Assembly: GCA_020253445.1 (NCBI GenBank)
Contig: JADCBP010000005.1
Location: 1-64,000 of the forward strand
Origin: Methylobacterium sp.
GTDB taxonomy: Bacteria > Pseudomonadota > Alphaproteobacteria > Rhizobiales > Beijerinckiaceae
Length of the DNA stretch: 64,000 bases
Direction: 5' to 3'
Shown here: in pieces, positions 1 to 7,631 of the stretch
Layout: every line of letters begins with the position of its first letter
Numbering within the stretch: position 1 is the first letter of the stretch
Notes under the pieces: generated by a model
What the model saw: only the letters and a program-made list of their open reading frames with translations
What the model was told of the DNA's origin: nothing
The model's database searches: none
Translations under genes and position numbers: made by a program

Positions 1-109
1 ACATGACACTGGAAACTCTGGCCACAATGAGCGATCATCCCCTCGTCAGCATGCCCGCTGTGGCAGCCTGACATCAACCGCCCGGGCCAATCCCGATAGC
101 GGTCAGTGG

Positions 110-316
110 TCAGAAGCTACACCACGAACTGGGGCACGACCGACCGTAGCTCGCAGGCGCATCGCGCCACATCAGGCCGTTCCGGATCACATGGATGATC
201 CCGCTGATCACCCCACGGTCATCAACACGCTTGACACCCCGTTCCTTGTTCGGAAGAAGTCGCTTGAGGCGCTCAAATTGGGTGTCCGTCAGCCAAAAAT
301 GATGGGGCTCCATCAA
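110..316 (-). pseudogene. IS5-family transposase, N-terminal fragment
   Basis: The first ~58 residues match the N-terminal half of IS5-type DDE transposases: a DxQFERLKRLLPNK start, then VDDRGVISGIIHVIRNGLMWRDAPASYG, which is the DUF4096 region (seen here in pieces, residues ~9-58). After that the frame runs into unrelated residues and stops, so the catalytic DDE part is gone. The gene starts at the ATG on the minus strand at 316. The likely element end lies a little further right, near 381-394 (GGGTCCTGACC). It cannot encode an active transposase. It marks the left part of a region full of mobile-element debris. Confidence 0.75.
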
Positions 317-425
317 AAATCCTCCAAACGAATCAGAGGATTACTGAATCACACAAGATCAATATCGGGAACCTGTTCATGGGTCCTGACCCTAGGGGCG
401 GTTCATTACGTGAATATTCTGATTC

Positions 426-888
426 TTACTTGGATTTTTCAACGGTCATGCTGATGTCGACCTTGGGCTGAATGGGCCCTTCGCGATCAACCCAATTGAC
501 ATACACAACCCATCGCTTGGTAGAGGTTCCACACTTCTGATTGAAGCATTCCTCAGATTTCAAGTATCGTGATATTGTACATTTGTATGAAATACCATTC
601 GTAGCGCATTCACCGCCAATTGAAATGATTTTATCTCTTAAAACAGCCGTGTAGTTCTCATTATTATCTATTATTATCCTAGAAATATTGTCCCCAACTC
701 GACGCCCAGTTAGGCTATCGACAATTTGGTAAGGCTCTTTATACGGTATTACACTGTCAAACACATTCCCCCCCCCTCAAATTTCCTTCTATTACCCTGA
801 AGGTCAAAACAGGCGAGGCACAAGCGGCTAACGCAGGTATCAGGGTAAGCAAGGAAGCTTTGGCAAGACGTCGCCACCCCGGTTGCAT
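426..888 (-). pseudogene. Putative lipoprotein gene, frameshifted at a run of nine C
   Basis: Two reading frames join into one plausible lipoprotein. The upstream part begins at an ATG (888) with a basic n-region, a hydrophobic stretch ASLLTLIPALA and a lipobox-like LAAC. It runs into a G9 tract (768-776 on the plus strand) and stops at 757. The downstream 112-residue frame (GTG at 764, stop at 426) is AT-rich, has five cysteines, and would be in frame with the signal peptide if the tract had eight Gs. The lengths and the position of the tract are read directly. That both halves were one gene is inference. The function is unknown. Its place after a Hint-domain fragment allows an immunity-lipoprotein role, without proof. 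Confidence 0.45.
768..776. repeat. C9 homopolymer tract (possible phase-variation tract)
   Basis: Nine consecutive C (G9 on the coding strand) sit between the lipoprotein signal-peptide frame and the downstream 112-residue frame. A change to eight would fuse the frames. Long G/C tracts inside coding regions are classic slipped-strand contingency sites. A sequencing error in the homopolymer would look the same. Confidence 0.6.
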
Positions 889-1218
889 CTGCGGCTTGAG
901 CGCCAGCGCGCCATGGGAAGCGGCAACAACCTCAGCGGCTTCTTCATAAAGCGCGGCGGTGTCCGCCGAATAGGCGATGCGCGTGGCTTGGCATGTCTTA
1001 TTTTCTTTAATTGGCATAACGGAACCATCCTTCAGCACCAGCTCAACCGAGCCATCGGGTTGAATCAGCTTTTCAGCTTCGATAAACGTGCCGAGCTTGG
1101 TCAGAACGCGGTGGTGCGGCGTTAACGTCAACGCCGACAGAGTTTTGGTTTGACGCCTGCTGTTCCGAAAAACGGGCGCCCACTTTTTTACAGTAGGCTG
1201 TTGTTGCGGGAAAATCAA
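874..1218 (-). pseudogene. Hint (intein-like) domain fragment of a polymorphic toxin-type protein
   Basis: The frame contains LTPHHRVLTKLGTFIEAEKL and, further on, an AALYEEAAEVVAAS helix and ALKPQMQPGW. This resembles the middle of pretoxin-Hint domains, where an H-R-V block is followed by a helix and then a beta segment ending in an Asn. The expected C-terminal block with H and N is missing: after GW the frame turns into a lipoprotein signal sequence. The N-terminal side is cut by the IS3 element whose edge is at 1221. So this is a middle fragment, broken on both sides. The family call rests on pattern recognition and is moderate. Confidence 0.5.
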
Positions 1219-1238
1219 TCTGAACCGCCCCGAGTTTT

Positions 1239-2114
1239 CTAGACGCCCTCGGCTTTGACTTTGTGCTTTCGTTCGAACTCGATGGGCGACAGCATTCCGT
1301 TCCGTGCGTGCTTGCGGATCGGATTGTAGAACATCTCGATGTCATCGAAGACGTCGGCTCGCGCCTCGTCCCGCGTGCGGTAAACCTTGCGTCGGACGCG
1401 CTCGCGCTTGAGCAGGTTGAAGAAGCTCTCGGCGACGGTGTTGTCGTGGCAGCTGCCGCGCCGGCTCATCGAGGGCTCCAGATCGTGATGCTTCAGGAAC
1501 GAGGCCCATTCCAGGCTCGTGAACTGGCTGCCTTGATCCGAATGCACCAGCACACGCCCCTTCGGTTTCCGCCGCCAGACGGCCGCCAGCAGCGCCTGAA
1601 GGACGACATTCGTGGTCTGCCTTGCTTGTATCGACCACCCGACGACGCGGCGGGAGAAGAGATCGAGCACGACCGCCAGATAGGCGAAGCCTTCGTGGGT
1701 GCGGATGTAGGTGATGTCTGTCACCCAGGCCTTGTCAGGCGCCTCCATGTCGAACCGGCGATCGAGCGTGTTGTCGACCGCCAGCGAGGGCTTGCCGCCG
1801 TAATGGCCAGGTCGGCGCTTGTAGCCGATCTGCGCCCGGATGCCGGCGAGCCGTGATAAACGCGCCACTCGGTTAGGGCAGCAGCTCTCACCCATATCCG
1901 CGAGGTCGTCGTGGAGCTTGCGATAGCCGTAGACCTTCCCGCTGTCCCGCCAGGCCGCGCGGATGAGTTCGGTCTGCCTCTCGTCTTCCTTCGCTCGCCG
2001 GCTGAGCGGATCCTTCAGCCAAGCGTAGAAGCCGCTGGGCTGGACCGAAAGGCAGCGGCACATGGCTCGGATCGAGAAGATCGGGCGATGCTCGGCGATG
2101 AACGCGTACTTCAC
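1239..2114 (-). CDS. IS3-family transposase OrfB (rve integrase core)
   Basis: This 291-residue protein is full length for an IS3 OrfB. It starts with the HTH_21-type segment (KYAFIAEHRPIFSIRAMCR, PSGFYAWL) and contains the DDE integrase core: first Asp in WVTDITYIRT, second in VLVHSDQGSQFTS, and the Glu in NTVAESFFNLLK. The start is a GTG that overlaps the orfA stop, the usual arrangement for translational coupling or frameshifting. Nothing in OrfB itself is broken. Whether the element can move depends on orfA, which has a shifted frame. Confidence 0.92.
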   Translation of the reverse strand: MKYAFIAEHRPIFSIRAMCRCLSVQPSGFYAWLKDPLSRRAKEDERQTELIRAAWRDSGKVYGYRKLHDDLADMGESCCPNRVARLSRLAGIRAQIGYKRRPGHYGGKPSLAVDNTLDRRFDMEAPDKAWVTDITYIRTHEGFAYLAVVLDLFSRRVVGWSIQARQTTNVVLQALLAAVWRRKPKGRVLVHSDQGSQFTSLEWASFLKHHDLEPSMSRRGSCHDNTVAESFFNLLKRERVRRKVYRTRDEARADVFDDIEMFYNPIRKHARNGMLSPIEFERKHKVKAEGV

Positions 2115-2385
2115 TTTGCATCCTTGGCGAAGTACGCGGCCGCTTTTTTAGGATGTCGCGCTCCTCGGTGACCCGCTGCAGCTCACGCTTGAGCCGGCGG
2201 ACCTCGGCGGCCTGATCGTCATCGCGAGCTGCCGCGGCAGGCTTCGCGTATCGCTTCTTCCACTCATGGAGCGAGTATTTGCTGATCCCCGGCCGCGCCG
2301 CCACCTCCGCAACAGGATAGCCCCGCTCGGTGATCGGCAGGACTGCGTCGCGCTTGAAGTCCTCGGTGAAGTTCGCTTTGCCCAT
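2111..2385 (-). pseudogene. IS3-family transposase OrfA (HTH), frame shifted at an A6 run
   Basis: The N-terminal ~80 residues are a normal OrfA: MGKANFTEDFKRDAV, a helix-turn-helix (VAEVAARPGISKYSLHEWKKRY), then a leucine-zipper-like ERDILKK. At TTTTTT (2144-2149, A6 on the coding strand) the zero frame departs from the family and reads on to 1888. The usual ending KKAAAYFAKDAK-stop is found one frame away and stops at 2111-2113, overlapping the orfB GTG. A seventh A, or a -1 slip on A-AAA-AAG, restores it. It is either a one-base deletion that damages the gene or an unusual programmed slip site. Confidence 0.75.
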
Positions 2386-2489
2386 CGGGGCCTCCTTGCC
2401 AAAAATCAGGGAAGAAGGCCTCCAGGAATCTGGGGGCGGTTCACCCGTTGTTTGCCTTGAGGCGAAGCCAACAGGTTCGAGGCCAACAA

Positions 2490-2750
2490 ATGCCGCTCAC
2501 AGACACCGCGATTCGGAACGCGAAGCCGGGCGAAAAGATCATCAAGCTATCCGATGGGGGCGGACTTCAGCTTTGGGTCATGCCGACCGGCTCGAAACTT
2601 TGGAACCTCGCCTATCGCGACTTGAGCCAAAAACAGCGCAATTTATCCTTCGGGGCTTACCCCGCCGTGAGCCTTGCCGATGCGCGCACGAAGCGCGACG
2701 AAGCGAAGGCGCTGTTGGCCTCGGGCATCGACCCAAGCCAACAGAAGCGG
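2490..2750 (+). pseudogene. Tyrosine integrase, N-terminal fragment (P4-type)
   Basis: From the ATG at 2490 the first 87 residues match the DUF4102 N-terminal arm-binding domain of P4-like phage and island integrases: PLTDTAIRNAKPG, KLSDGGGLQLWV, the W-x-L-x-Y block, LSFGAYPAVSLADAR and the EAKALLASGIDPSQQKR helix. The frame stays open to 3008, but the sequence after 2750 no longer resembles an integrase and the catalytic R-H-R-Y domain is missing. It lies 46 bp beyond the edge of the IS3 element. It indicates that an integrated element once started here. Confidence 0.85.
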
Positions 2751-3002
2751 CAACAGGCCAATCTGCCGAACTACCCATTGGTCGGTGCCACCGCGAACCC
2801 CCGTTCGAACCCGCGAACCTCTCCGGGTGCGAACCCGGTTCGCAGCTTTGCCGCTGGCGATGGATCGCGCTGCCGCCACCCGCATACAAAATGCGCCAGG
2901 AAGAACCCAAAGGGCGCCCCGCCGGCAGGCGAAGGGGTTCGAAGCGGTCTTTCGCTTGGCGCTCACTTTCCGCGCGCGATGCGGCATAACCAGAAGATGG
3001 CT
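2751..3002. other. Gene-poor stretch between integrase stump and hipA
   Basis: About 250 bp with no convincing gene. It is rich in short repeats of GAACCCG/GGTTCG type (2800-2870 and 2935-2945). I looked for a tRNA 3' end that could serve as an attachment site and found no cloverleaf. Confidence 0.4.
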
Positions 3003-4340
3003 TCATAACCCTTCGGGACTTTGCAGGCGAAAGCCAGGATAGGCGAAGGCATTGGCAATGGTCGCGCAATCCGCCTCGGACACGCCTGCGCCGCGCGCAA
3101 TCGGAAACCAGCCACCTTTGACGGCCTCTTCCATGGTATCGACCATGGCGCTGGCCTCAGCAGGATCGAGAAGGAAGCGCGGTGCCTGGCTTAGCATGTT
3201 GCGGGCATTGGCCCAGCGACCAAAATCGCCCGCCGCCATGGTAAGGTCACGGCGATCGGTGCTCACCGGCACGGACGGCGTGAGATCATAGGCCGGCGAG
3301 AGCCGCCAATCGCGTTGCGGCGTAATCACCGCGTGGTTGCGCGGGTGATCGTCGATGTTCGAGATCAGCGCATTGAACAGCATTCGACGGAAGAGTTCGG
3401 CTGCATCACGCTTCGGGTCGGCGCTGATCCGGCGCAGTTCCTCGGCCAGCACGACGTAGGACCAGCGCTCGCGCTGGGTCTCGTCTGCACGCAGCAGCGT
3501 GAGGGCGCTCACCATGCGGGCACGTGTGTAACCCTTGGCGACCTTCTCCCGATCGAAGCGCTTGACCAGTAGCACATGCCGGTCGCCGATGTTGTCGATA
3601 CGGCTTGTCGCGGTGAGGAGACCGCAGGCGCGCGCCAGCAGCAGCATGGCGTGCTCGACCCGCGCCATGTTCCACTTGTCGTCGGCGCGGCTGAACTTGG
3701 CGAGCCACAGCCCGTCCGCATCCTCGACAACGGCTTTTGGCCGCGCGCCGCCCATCGAAGTTCCGAGCAGCAGCAGTTCCTCCACCTGCGCCGCCTCGCT
3801 ACCCGTGGCGCGCGTCTCGTCGTTCACTAGCCGATCGGCGATCTCCTGAAGGCGGGCGAGATCGAGCGTGCGGTTGAAGGCACGCACAGGCGCGGGCGGC
3901 GCCTGTCCCAGGCCGAAACCAAGCGCTCCCGCGCGGTCGTCGGGCGAATGAAGGAGATAGTCGAGTTCGCCAAGCTCGGTCAGCCCGGCATGCTTCTCGA
4001 TGACCCGGCGCCCCCAATAGTCCGGGCCTGCATCCCGCAACGCGCCGAACAAGCCCTTCATCAGCACTGTTTCATAGGTGCGCGCGCCGAGCTTCAGTTC
4101 GGCCGGATCGATCTCAACGGCATCGGCGCGGGCGAGATAGCTTCGGCCATAGACGAAGCGCCCGCTGGTGACGCCTTGCCGGTTGGTCTCGCGCACATAG
4201 CGTCCGGCGGTAACCGCCTCGGTCTCACCGGGCAGGGTCACATAGACGAAGCATTCATCCGCGCCGGTGGGTATTGCCTTGCGCATCGGCTTGTTCCCGA
4301 AACCGGGCGCCACTTTCGGGGCCGATGCGTCAGAAATCAT
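3003..4340 (-). CDS. hipA: HipA-family Ser/Thr kinase toxin
   Basis: 445 residues, full length for HipA. The N-terminal Couple_hipA region (residues ~30-140) includes GRFVYGRSYLARADAVEIDP. The kinase part shows a glycine-rich GTSMGGARPK loop (193-202), the nucleotide-binding Lys in AKF (215), the catalytic NIDDHPRNH segment (Asp331, Asn335) and the metal-binding Asp in SPAYDLTPS (352). HipA kinases of this family phosphorylate an aminoacyl-tRNA synthetase (GltX in E. coli) and arrest growth. The gene overlaps hipB by 11 nt, so the two are translationally coupled. The protein looks intact. The target in this organism is unknown. Confidence 0.93.
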   Translation of the reverse strand: MISDASAPKVAPGFGNKPMRKAIPTGADECFVYVTLPGETEAVTAGRYVRETNRQGVTSGRFVYGRSYLARADAVEIDPAELKLGARTYETVLMKGLFGALRDAGPDYWGRRVIEKHAGLTELGELDYLLHSPDDRAGALGFGLGQAPPAPVRAFNRTLDLARLQEIADRLVNDETRATGSEAAQVEELLLLGTSMGGARPKAVVEDADGLWLAKFSRADDKWNMARVEHAMLLLARACGLLTATSRIDNIGDRHVLLVKRFDREKVAKGYTRARMVSALTLLRADETQRERWSYVVLAEELRRISADPKRDAAELFRRMLFNALISNIDDHPRNHAVITPQRDWRLSPAYDLTPSVPVSTDRRDLTMAAGDFGRWANARNMLSQAPRFLLDPAEASAMVDTMEEAVKGGWFPIARGAGVSEADCATIANAFAYPGFRLQSPEGL

Positions 4341-4671
4341 TGTCGAGCGCCTTCCGACTACCGGCCTTGTCGCGGCCCTGCGCCTTGGCCAGCGTCAGGC
4401 CTTCCTCGTCGCTCAGCGGATCGGCGACACGGCCCAGCTGATCGGCCAGCCCCATGGCCCAGAGCAGCCCGGCATAGATGGCGATTCCCGTCGAGGGTTT
4501 GCCGCGTTCGGCATCGCCGATCACATGCCGGTCGACGCCGATCTTGGCTGCGACCTCGGCAATGGAGAGGTTGCGCCGCAATCGCGCAGTGCGGATATTC
4601 GCCCCGAGGGTCTTCAGCGCCTGCTCGACCTCATAGGGCGGTGCGGCAAGCAAGGGGTTGCGGGCAGCCAT
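4330..4671 (-). CDS. hipB: HipB-like XRE antitoxin and operon repressor
   Basis: 113 residues with a lambda-repressor-type helix-turn-helix (IRTARLRRNLSIAEVAAKIGVDRHVIGDAERGKPSTGIAIYAGLLWAMG, residues ~25-75) and a charged tail. It is directly upstream of hipA and overlaps it by 11 nt, the standard hipBA order. HipB proteins bind HipA and repress the operon. A 9-bp inverted repeat just upstream of the start codon is the obvious operator candidate. No clear Shine-Dalgarno precedes the ATG at 4671; the operator overlaps that position. Confidence 0.9.
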   Translation of the reverse strand: MAARNPLLAAPPYEVEQALKTLGANIRTARLRRNLSIAEVAAKIGVDRHVIGDAERGKPSTGIAIYAGLLWAMGLADQLGRVADPLSDEEGLTLAKAQGRDKAGSRKALDNDF

Positions 4672-4674
4672 GGC

Positions 4675-4715
4675 GTCTCAAGGCTCCATAAATGGGAATT
4701 GTGGCACCTTGAGAC
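4675..4715 (-). promoter_or_regulatory. Candidate HipB operator: GTCTCAAGG-N23-CCTTGAGAC
   Basis: Perfect 9-bp inverted arms at 4675-4683 and 4707-4715, with partly conserved flanks (GGCG before one arm, GGTG in the mirrored position of the other). They start 4 bp upstream of the hipB ATG. A weaker relative (GGCCTCAAGACGCC) lies at 4751-4764. HipB-type repressors bind paired palindromic sites before their own gene; the assignment here is inference. Confidence 0.6.
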
Positions 4716-4770
4716 ACCTAACAGAGAAATCCTAACAATTCAAGACTTGGGGCCTCAAGACGCCAAAATC

Positions 4771-4962
4771 CTAGCTTTTGGAACCGCAAGGCGCCATACC
4801 CGAAAGAAGCCGCACGCCCTCGAACACGGCCCGCATGGTTGTATGGTGCTTGCTGCGGTGCAATCCGCGATTGGCCAGCGCCTGCGAGAAGCGCTTGACC
4901 GACATGGCGCCTCCGCCCGCAGCGCCTGACCATTCCGTCCAGGCTGCGAACAATAGCTTCAC
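4771..4962 (-). pseudogene. Phage/plasmid (P4/D5-type) primase, C-terminal fragment
   Basis: A 63-residue open frame ending at a TAG (4771) has the pattern LFAAWTEWSGAAGGGAMSVKRFSQAL followed by RGLHRSKHHTTMRAVFEGVRLL (described as two pieces). This is the familiar end of P4-alpha/D5-type primase-helicases: a W-x-x-W motif, then K-R-F-S-x-x-L, then a winged-helix end with a G-x-R-L signature. There is no start. The frame is lost where the second IS3 remnant begins (~4975). It fits the integrase stump as debris of an integrated element. Confidence 0.6.
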
Positions 4963-4974
4963 CTCGGTGGATGG

Positions 4975-5310
4975 AGTTGGAGTTGACCCGCTTTTGTGGA
5001 CACCTTTGAAGTGATGTTCTGGAGTGTCCCATGCCCCGTTTCCGAAGTGCCTATCCGCCGGAGTTCCGGCGGCAGATGGTGGAGTTGGTCCGGTCCGGCC
5101 GCACGCCTGAAGAGCTGGCTCGTGAGTTCGAGCCAACCGTGCAATCCATCGCCAACTGGGTGAAGCAGGCCGATCGCGATTCCGGCAGGCGAACCGATGG
5201 CCCGACATCGGCAGAGCGCGAGGAACTGATCGCCTTCGTCGCGAGAACCAGCGTTTGCGTCAGGAGCGCGACATTCTTTCAAAGGGCGATTATCGGAGGT
5301 TGCACCATGC
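4975..5310 (+). pseudogene. Second IS3-family remnant with truncated OrfA
   Basis: From the ATG at 5031 an OrfA begins (PRFRSAYPPEFRRQMVELVRSG, then a helix-turn-helix with EELAREFEPTVQSIANWVKQ). At about 5230 the frame shifts: the expected leucine-zipper R-R-E-N-Q-R-L-R-Q-E-R-D-I-L-S-K continues in another frame to ~5285, where it ends. The upstream TTGACCCGCTTTTGTGGACA (4982-5001) is typical of an IS3-family end. No orfB and no right end were found. It is unrelated in sequence to the complete IS3 copy at 1221. Confidence 0.8.
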
Positions 5311-5580
5311 CCGATTCGGCTGTGGTGCTGGAAGTATATAATCGTCATTCTTTTGGATTCCCTCTATGCGCCAGAAGCTTAAGCCTGATCAGAGTGTTGC
5401 GCGAGCACGACTGCGCCACAAAGGTGCGCTACAATGCTTTTCAGGCTTGTCTCTCCCTTGGAACGATCCGGAACCGAAAACCGTCAGTTCGTCCAGCGAA
5501 CCCCGCAAGCCATTCGTGTTAAGGCGGTAGGGCGAACCTTCAAGATTGATCTGACTGAACCGCCATGAGGTTTATTGATG
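5311..5580. other. Island edge without recognisable gene
   Basis: About 270 bp without a supported gene. It contains TGAACCGCC (5555-5563), matching the first nine bases of the IS3 terminal repeat at 1221, which may be a trace of another insertion. The downstream hydrolase gene marks the return to ordinary chromosomal sequence. Confidence 0.35.
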
Positions 5581-6582
5581 TCAGGGCGGAAGGGCCGTTC
5601 CAGCGATTTCGCGGATGTCGGCAATGACCTGTGCCGTTAGCATCTCGTGCGCGCCTTCATAGATCACCAGCTGCATCGGGCCGGCTTCGCGAAGGAAATG
5701 CACCGGTTGCCTCGATGCAAGAGGTCGTTCCGCCCCGCCCGGTGCAGAGCGTCGCAAAAGGGCAAGGATTTCCGAAGCCGAGATGACCTTTGCGGGCTCC
5801 CATTGCGACGCGAGCCGATTGAAGAAGTCGATGGAGTGGGTGATCGGCGTGGCCCCGCGCCAGCCGTCGTGAATTCCCGCGTAAAGGCGAGTGACCGGGT
5901 AATTTCCATGCCGGACAATGGCCATGTGCGCGGGCGAGCGGCGGAGCGCTTCGCTGACGTTCAACTGATCCTTGCTGCCGGTGCAGCGCTCGATTCCCTC
6001 AGCATAGCGGGTCCCCGCCTGCTCCCGATGCCAGGCCACCAGATCGGTGATGGCAGCCCAGGCGAAAACACCGCGAACCGGCATGGTGCTGCCGAGCAGG
6101 AAGCACAGCGCGGAAAAGCCGCCGCCTGATTCGCCAACCACGAAGATTGCATCCTCAAGCACAGGTCCATTCTGTCGCGCATGACGGATTGCGGCCTCGA
6201 TCGCGGCGATCACGCGTTCTCCGCAACATGCATCGGGGTTTCCATTCGGACCAAGCAAGGCGGGGCGAATGTAGTTCCACCCGGCGCGGCGCACGGCGGT
6301 GACCAATGCCTCCGGCTGGCCGGAAAGCTGGGTTTCGGCGGTCATCCACGAATGCAAGTCCACGACCAGTGGCGCAAGGCGCTGGGCCGGAACATGGCGC
6401 GCCTTTTGAGCCGGAGCAGTTGCACCCGCGGGAATGTCAGTTCTCTCGAAGGGCATGCGCAACGCATTTTCGACACGCTCGGCAAGGGTAAACCGGCCGC
6501 CGCGATCGATGCCGAGCCATGCGATCCCGCCGGCTGCGACGAGCATGAAGAGAATAACCAGCAGGCCCAGTCTGATCCTCAA
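5581..6582 (-). CDS. Alpha/beta-hydrolase family protein with N-terminal membrane anchor
   Basis: 333 residues. Residues 4-24 (RLGLLVILFMLVAAGGIAWLG) form one hydrophobic segment that may be an uncleaved signal or anchor. The rest looks like a prolyl-oligopeptidase/dienelactone-hydrolase type fold: RPALLGPNGNPDACCGERV, the nucleophile elbow VVGESGGGFSAL, and a final His in IYEGAHEMLTAQ near the end. The Ser-His pair is clear; the Asp is probably in AGIHDGW. Substrate unknown. It probably acts in the periplasm or at the membrane. It follows the TPR lipoprotein gene on the same strand after 134 bp. Confidence 0.7.
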   Translation of the reverse strand: MRIRLGLLVILFMLVAAGGIAWLGIDRGGRFTLAERVENALRMPFERTDIPAGATAPAQKARHVPAQRLAPLVVDLHSWMTAETQLSGQPEALVTAVRRAGWNYIRPALLGPNGNPDACCGERVIAAIEAAIRHARQNGPVLEDAIFVVGESGGGFSALCFLLGSTMPVRGVFAWAAITDLVAWHREQAGTRYAEGIERCTGSKDQLNVSEALRRSPAHMAIVRHGNYPVTRLYAGIHDGWRGATPITHSIDFFNRLASQWEPAKVISASEILALLRRSAPGGAERPLASRQPVHFLREAGPMQLVIYEGAHEMLTAQVIADIREIAGTALPP

Positions 6583-6716
6583 GAATCGCGCCTCCTGTCA
6601 TGGCCCCCGGTTGTCTCTCGGTCAAAACGAGAGTCCTTGGGGTTGATGAGGTTCGACTCTGTGTGGGACATTGGCCCTGGTCGCGTGGCCCTGAGCTTGC
6701 TCAAGCGACTGCGCGT

Positions 6717-7475
6717 TCAGCGCTGCGCGGGTGATGCCTTGGGCTTCGCTGGGCGGGTTGCCGGGGCGGCAGCCGCCTGGCTGCGCAGGCCGCGCACCAT
6801 CGTGAGGTTCGCAGCGATGCGCGGATCGGCATTCGCCATGCTCGCGGCGCGGGCCAGCATTTCCTCGGCCTTGGCGATATCGCGCGTCAGCAGGTAGGAA
6901 AGGCCAAGATTCGAGAGCACGCTGGGGTTATCCGGCACGATCTTGAGGGCTTCGGCGTAGAATTCCCGGGCCCGGCTGTGCTGGCCCATCTGGTCCGACA
7001 CGACACCCTGGCTCGACAGCACCCGCCAATCCGGCCGGTCAGCCGAATGCGCCTGGCTCAGCACACGCATCGCCTCATCGAAACGGCCGACATCGCCCAG
7101 CGCCCGGCCATAGGCGGCCGCCACTTCCTTGTCGCCCACATTCACGATCGAGGCGCGTTGCAGCACCGCAGCCGCCTGCTGGAACTGGCCGCGAGCCCTC
7201 AGGGCACCGCCATAAGCAATGGAAACAGCCTTGTCGCCAGGATTGGTATCATAGCGGCGGGCGAGGCTCTCGATATTCGCTGTTCCGGCCTCGGCCGGCG
7301 CGTTTGGTCTGCCCACATCGCGCAGCGATCCGGTGAACTGGCCAAGCTGGCTGGAACACCCGCTGATGGCCAGGGCGATGGCGAGAACCGGCAGGATGGC
7401 GCTGAAATGGCGCTTCATCGCGCGCGAAGCGGTGCCTCGGTTGCCGGGCATGACGGGCCCCATCCGGTTCGGCAT
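6717..7475 (-). CDS. TPR-repeat lipoprotein (TadD-like)
   Basis: 252 residues. After a 19-residue charged leader come MKRHFSAILPVLAIALAISGC, with a lipobox ISGC, and then three to four TPR units (e.g. PGDKAVSIAYGGALRARGQF, DKEVAAAYGRALGDVGRF, PDNPSVLSNLGLSYLLTRD). The end is rich in Ala and Pro. The start at 7475 is supported by GGAAGG about 9 bp upstream; the internal Met at 7418 has none. TadD lipoproteins help assemble Flp/Tad pili. No other tad gene is in the window, so the pilus link is only by similarity. Confidence 0.75.
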   Translation of the reverse strand: MPNRMGPVMPGNRGTASRAMKRHFSAILPVLAIALAISGCSSQLGQFTGSLRDVGRPNAPAEAGTANIESLARRYDTNPGDKAVSIAYGGALRARGQFQQAAAVLQRASIVNVGDKEVAAAYGRALGDVGRFDEAMRVLSQAHSADRPDWRVLSSQGVVSDQMGQHSRAREFYAEALKIVPDNPSVLSNLGLSYLLTRDIAKAEEMLARAASMANADPRIAANLTMVRGLRSQAAAAPATRPAKPKASPAQR

Positions 7476-7631
7476 TGAACATTTCCTTCCAGCAGGGATG
7501 GCGCGAGACTTTCATCTTCCGGACGCGCGCTGCCCACTTCACGGCTCAGGAATAACTGGTTAACCCTAATCTGCGGTTAAGAAGCCTGATCCTTTCCGGA
7601 TTCCCGATCCCTCGAGCGATTGCAAAGCCTC

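Larger units (their letters stand above)
1221..2443 (-). mobile_element. IS3-family insertion sequence, 1223 bp, with 23-bp imperfect terminal inverted repeats
   Basis: Both ends carry TGAACCGCCCC followed by a partly matching 12-bp extension (right end C-AG-A-TT-C-C-T-G-GA, left end G-AG-T-TT-T-C-T-A-GA). Between them lie two overlapping transposase genes, orfA and orfB, in the typical IS3 arrangement on the minus strand. The bases just outside (AATC on the left, CCCG on the right) do not form a target duplication, so the element has lost its original flank on at least one side. The length and layout fit the IS3 family. The subgroup was not determined. Confidence 0.9.

Noticed and set aside
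3-71. Possible tail of a gene (ATG at 3, TGA at 69-71).
   Set aside because: Only 22 codons and no upstream sequence in the window; cannot be supported.
2800-2870. Repeated GGTTCG/CGAACC sequence considered as a tRNA end or attachment site.
   Set aside because: No cloverleaf and no CCA-compatible acceptor stem could be drawn; no matching second copy found at the island edge.
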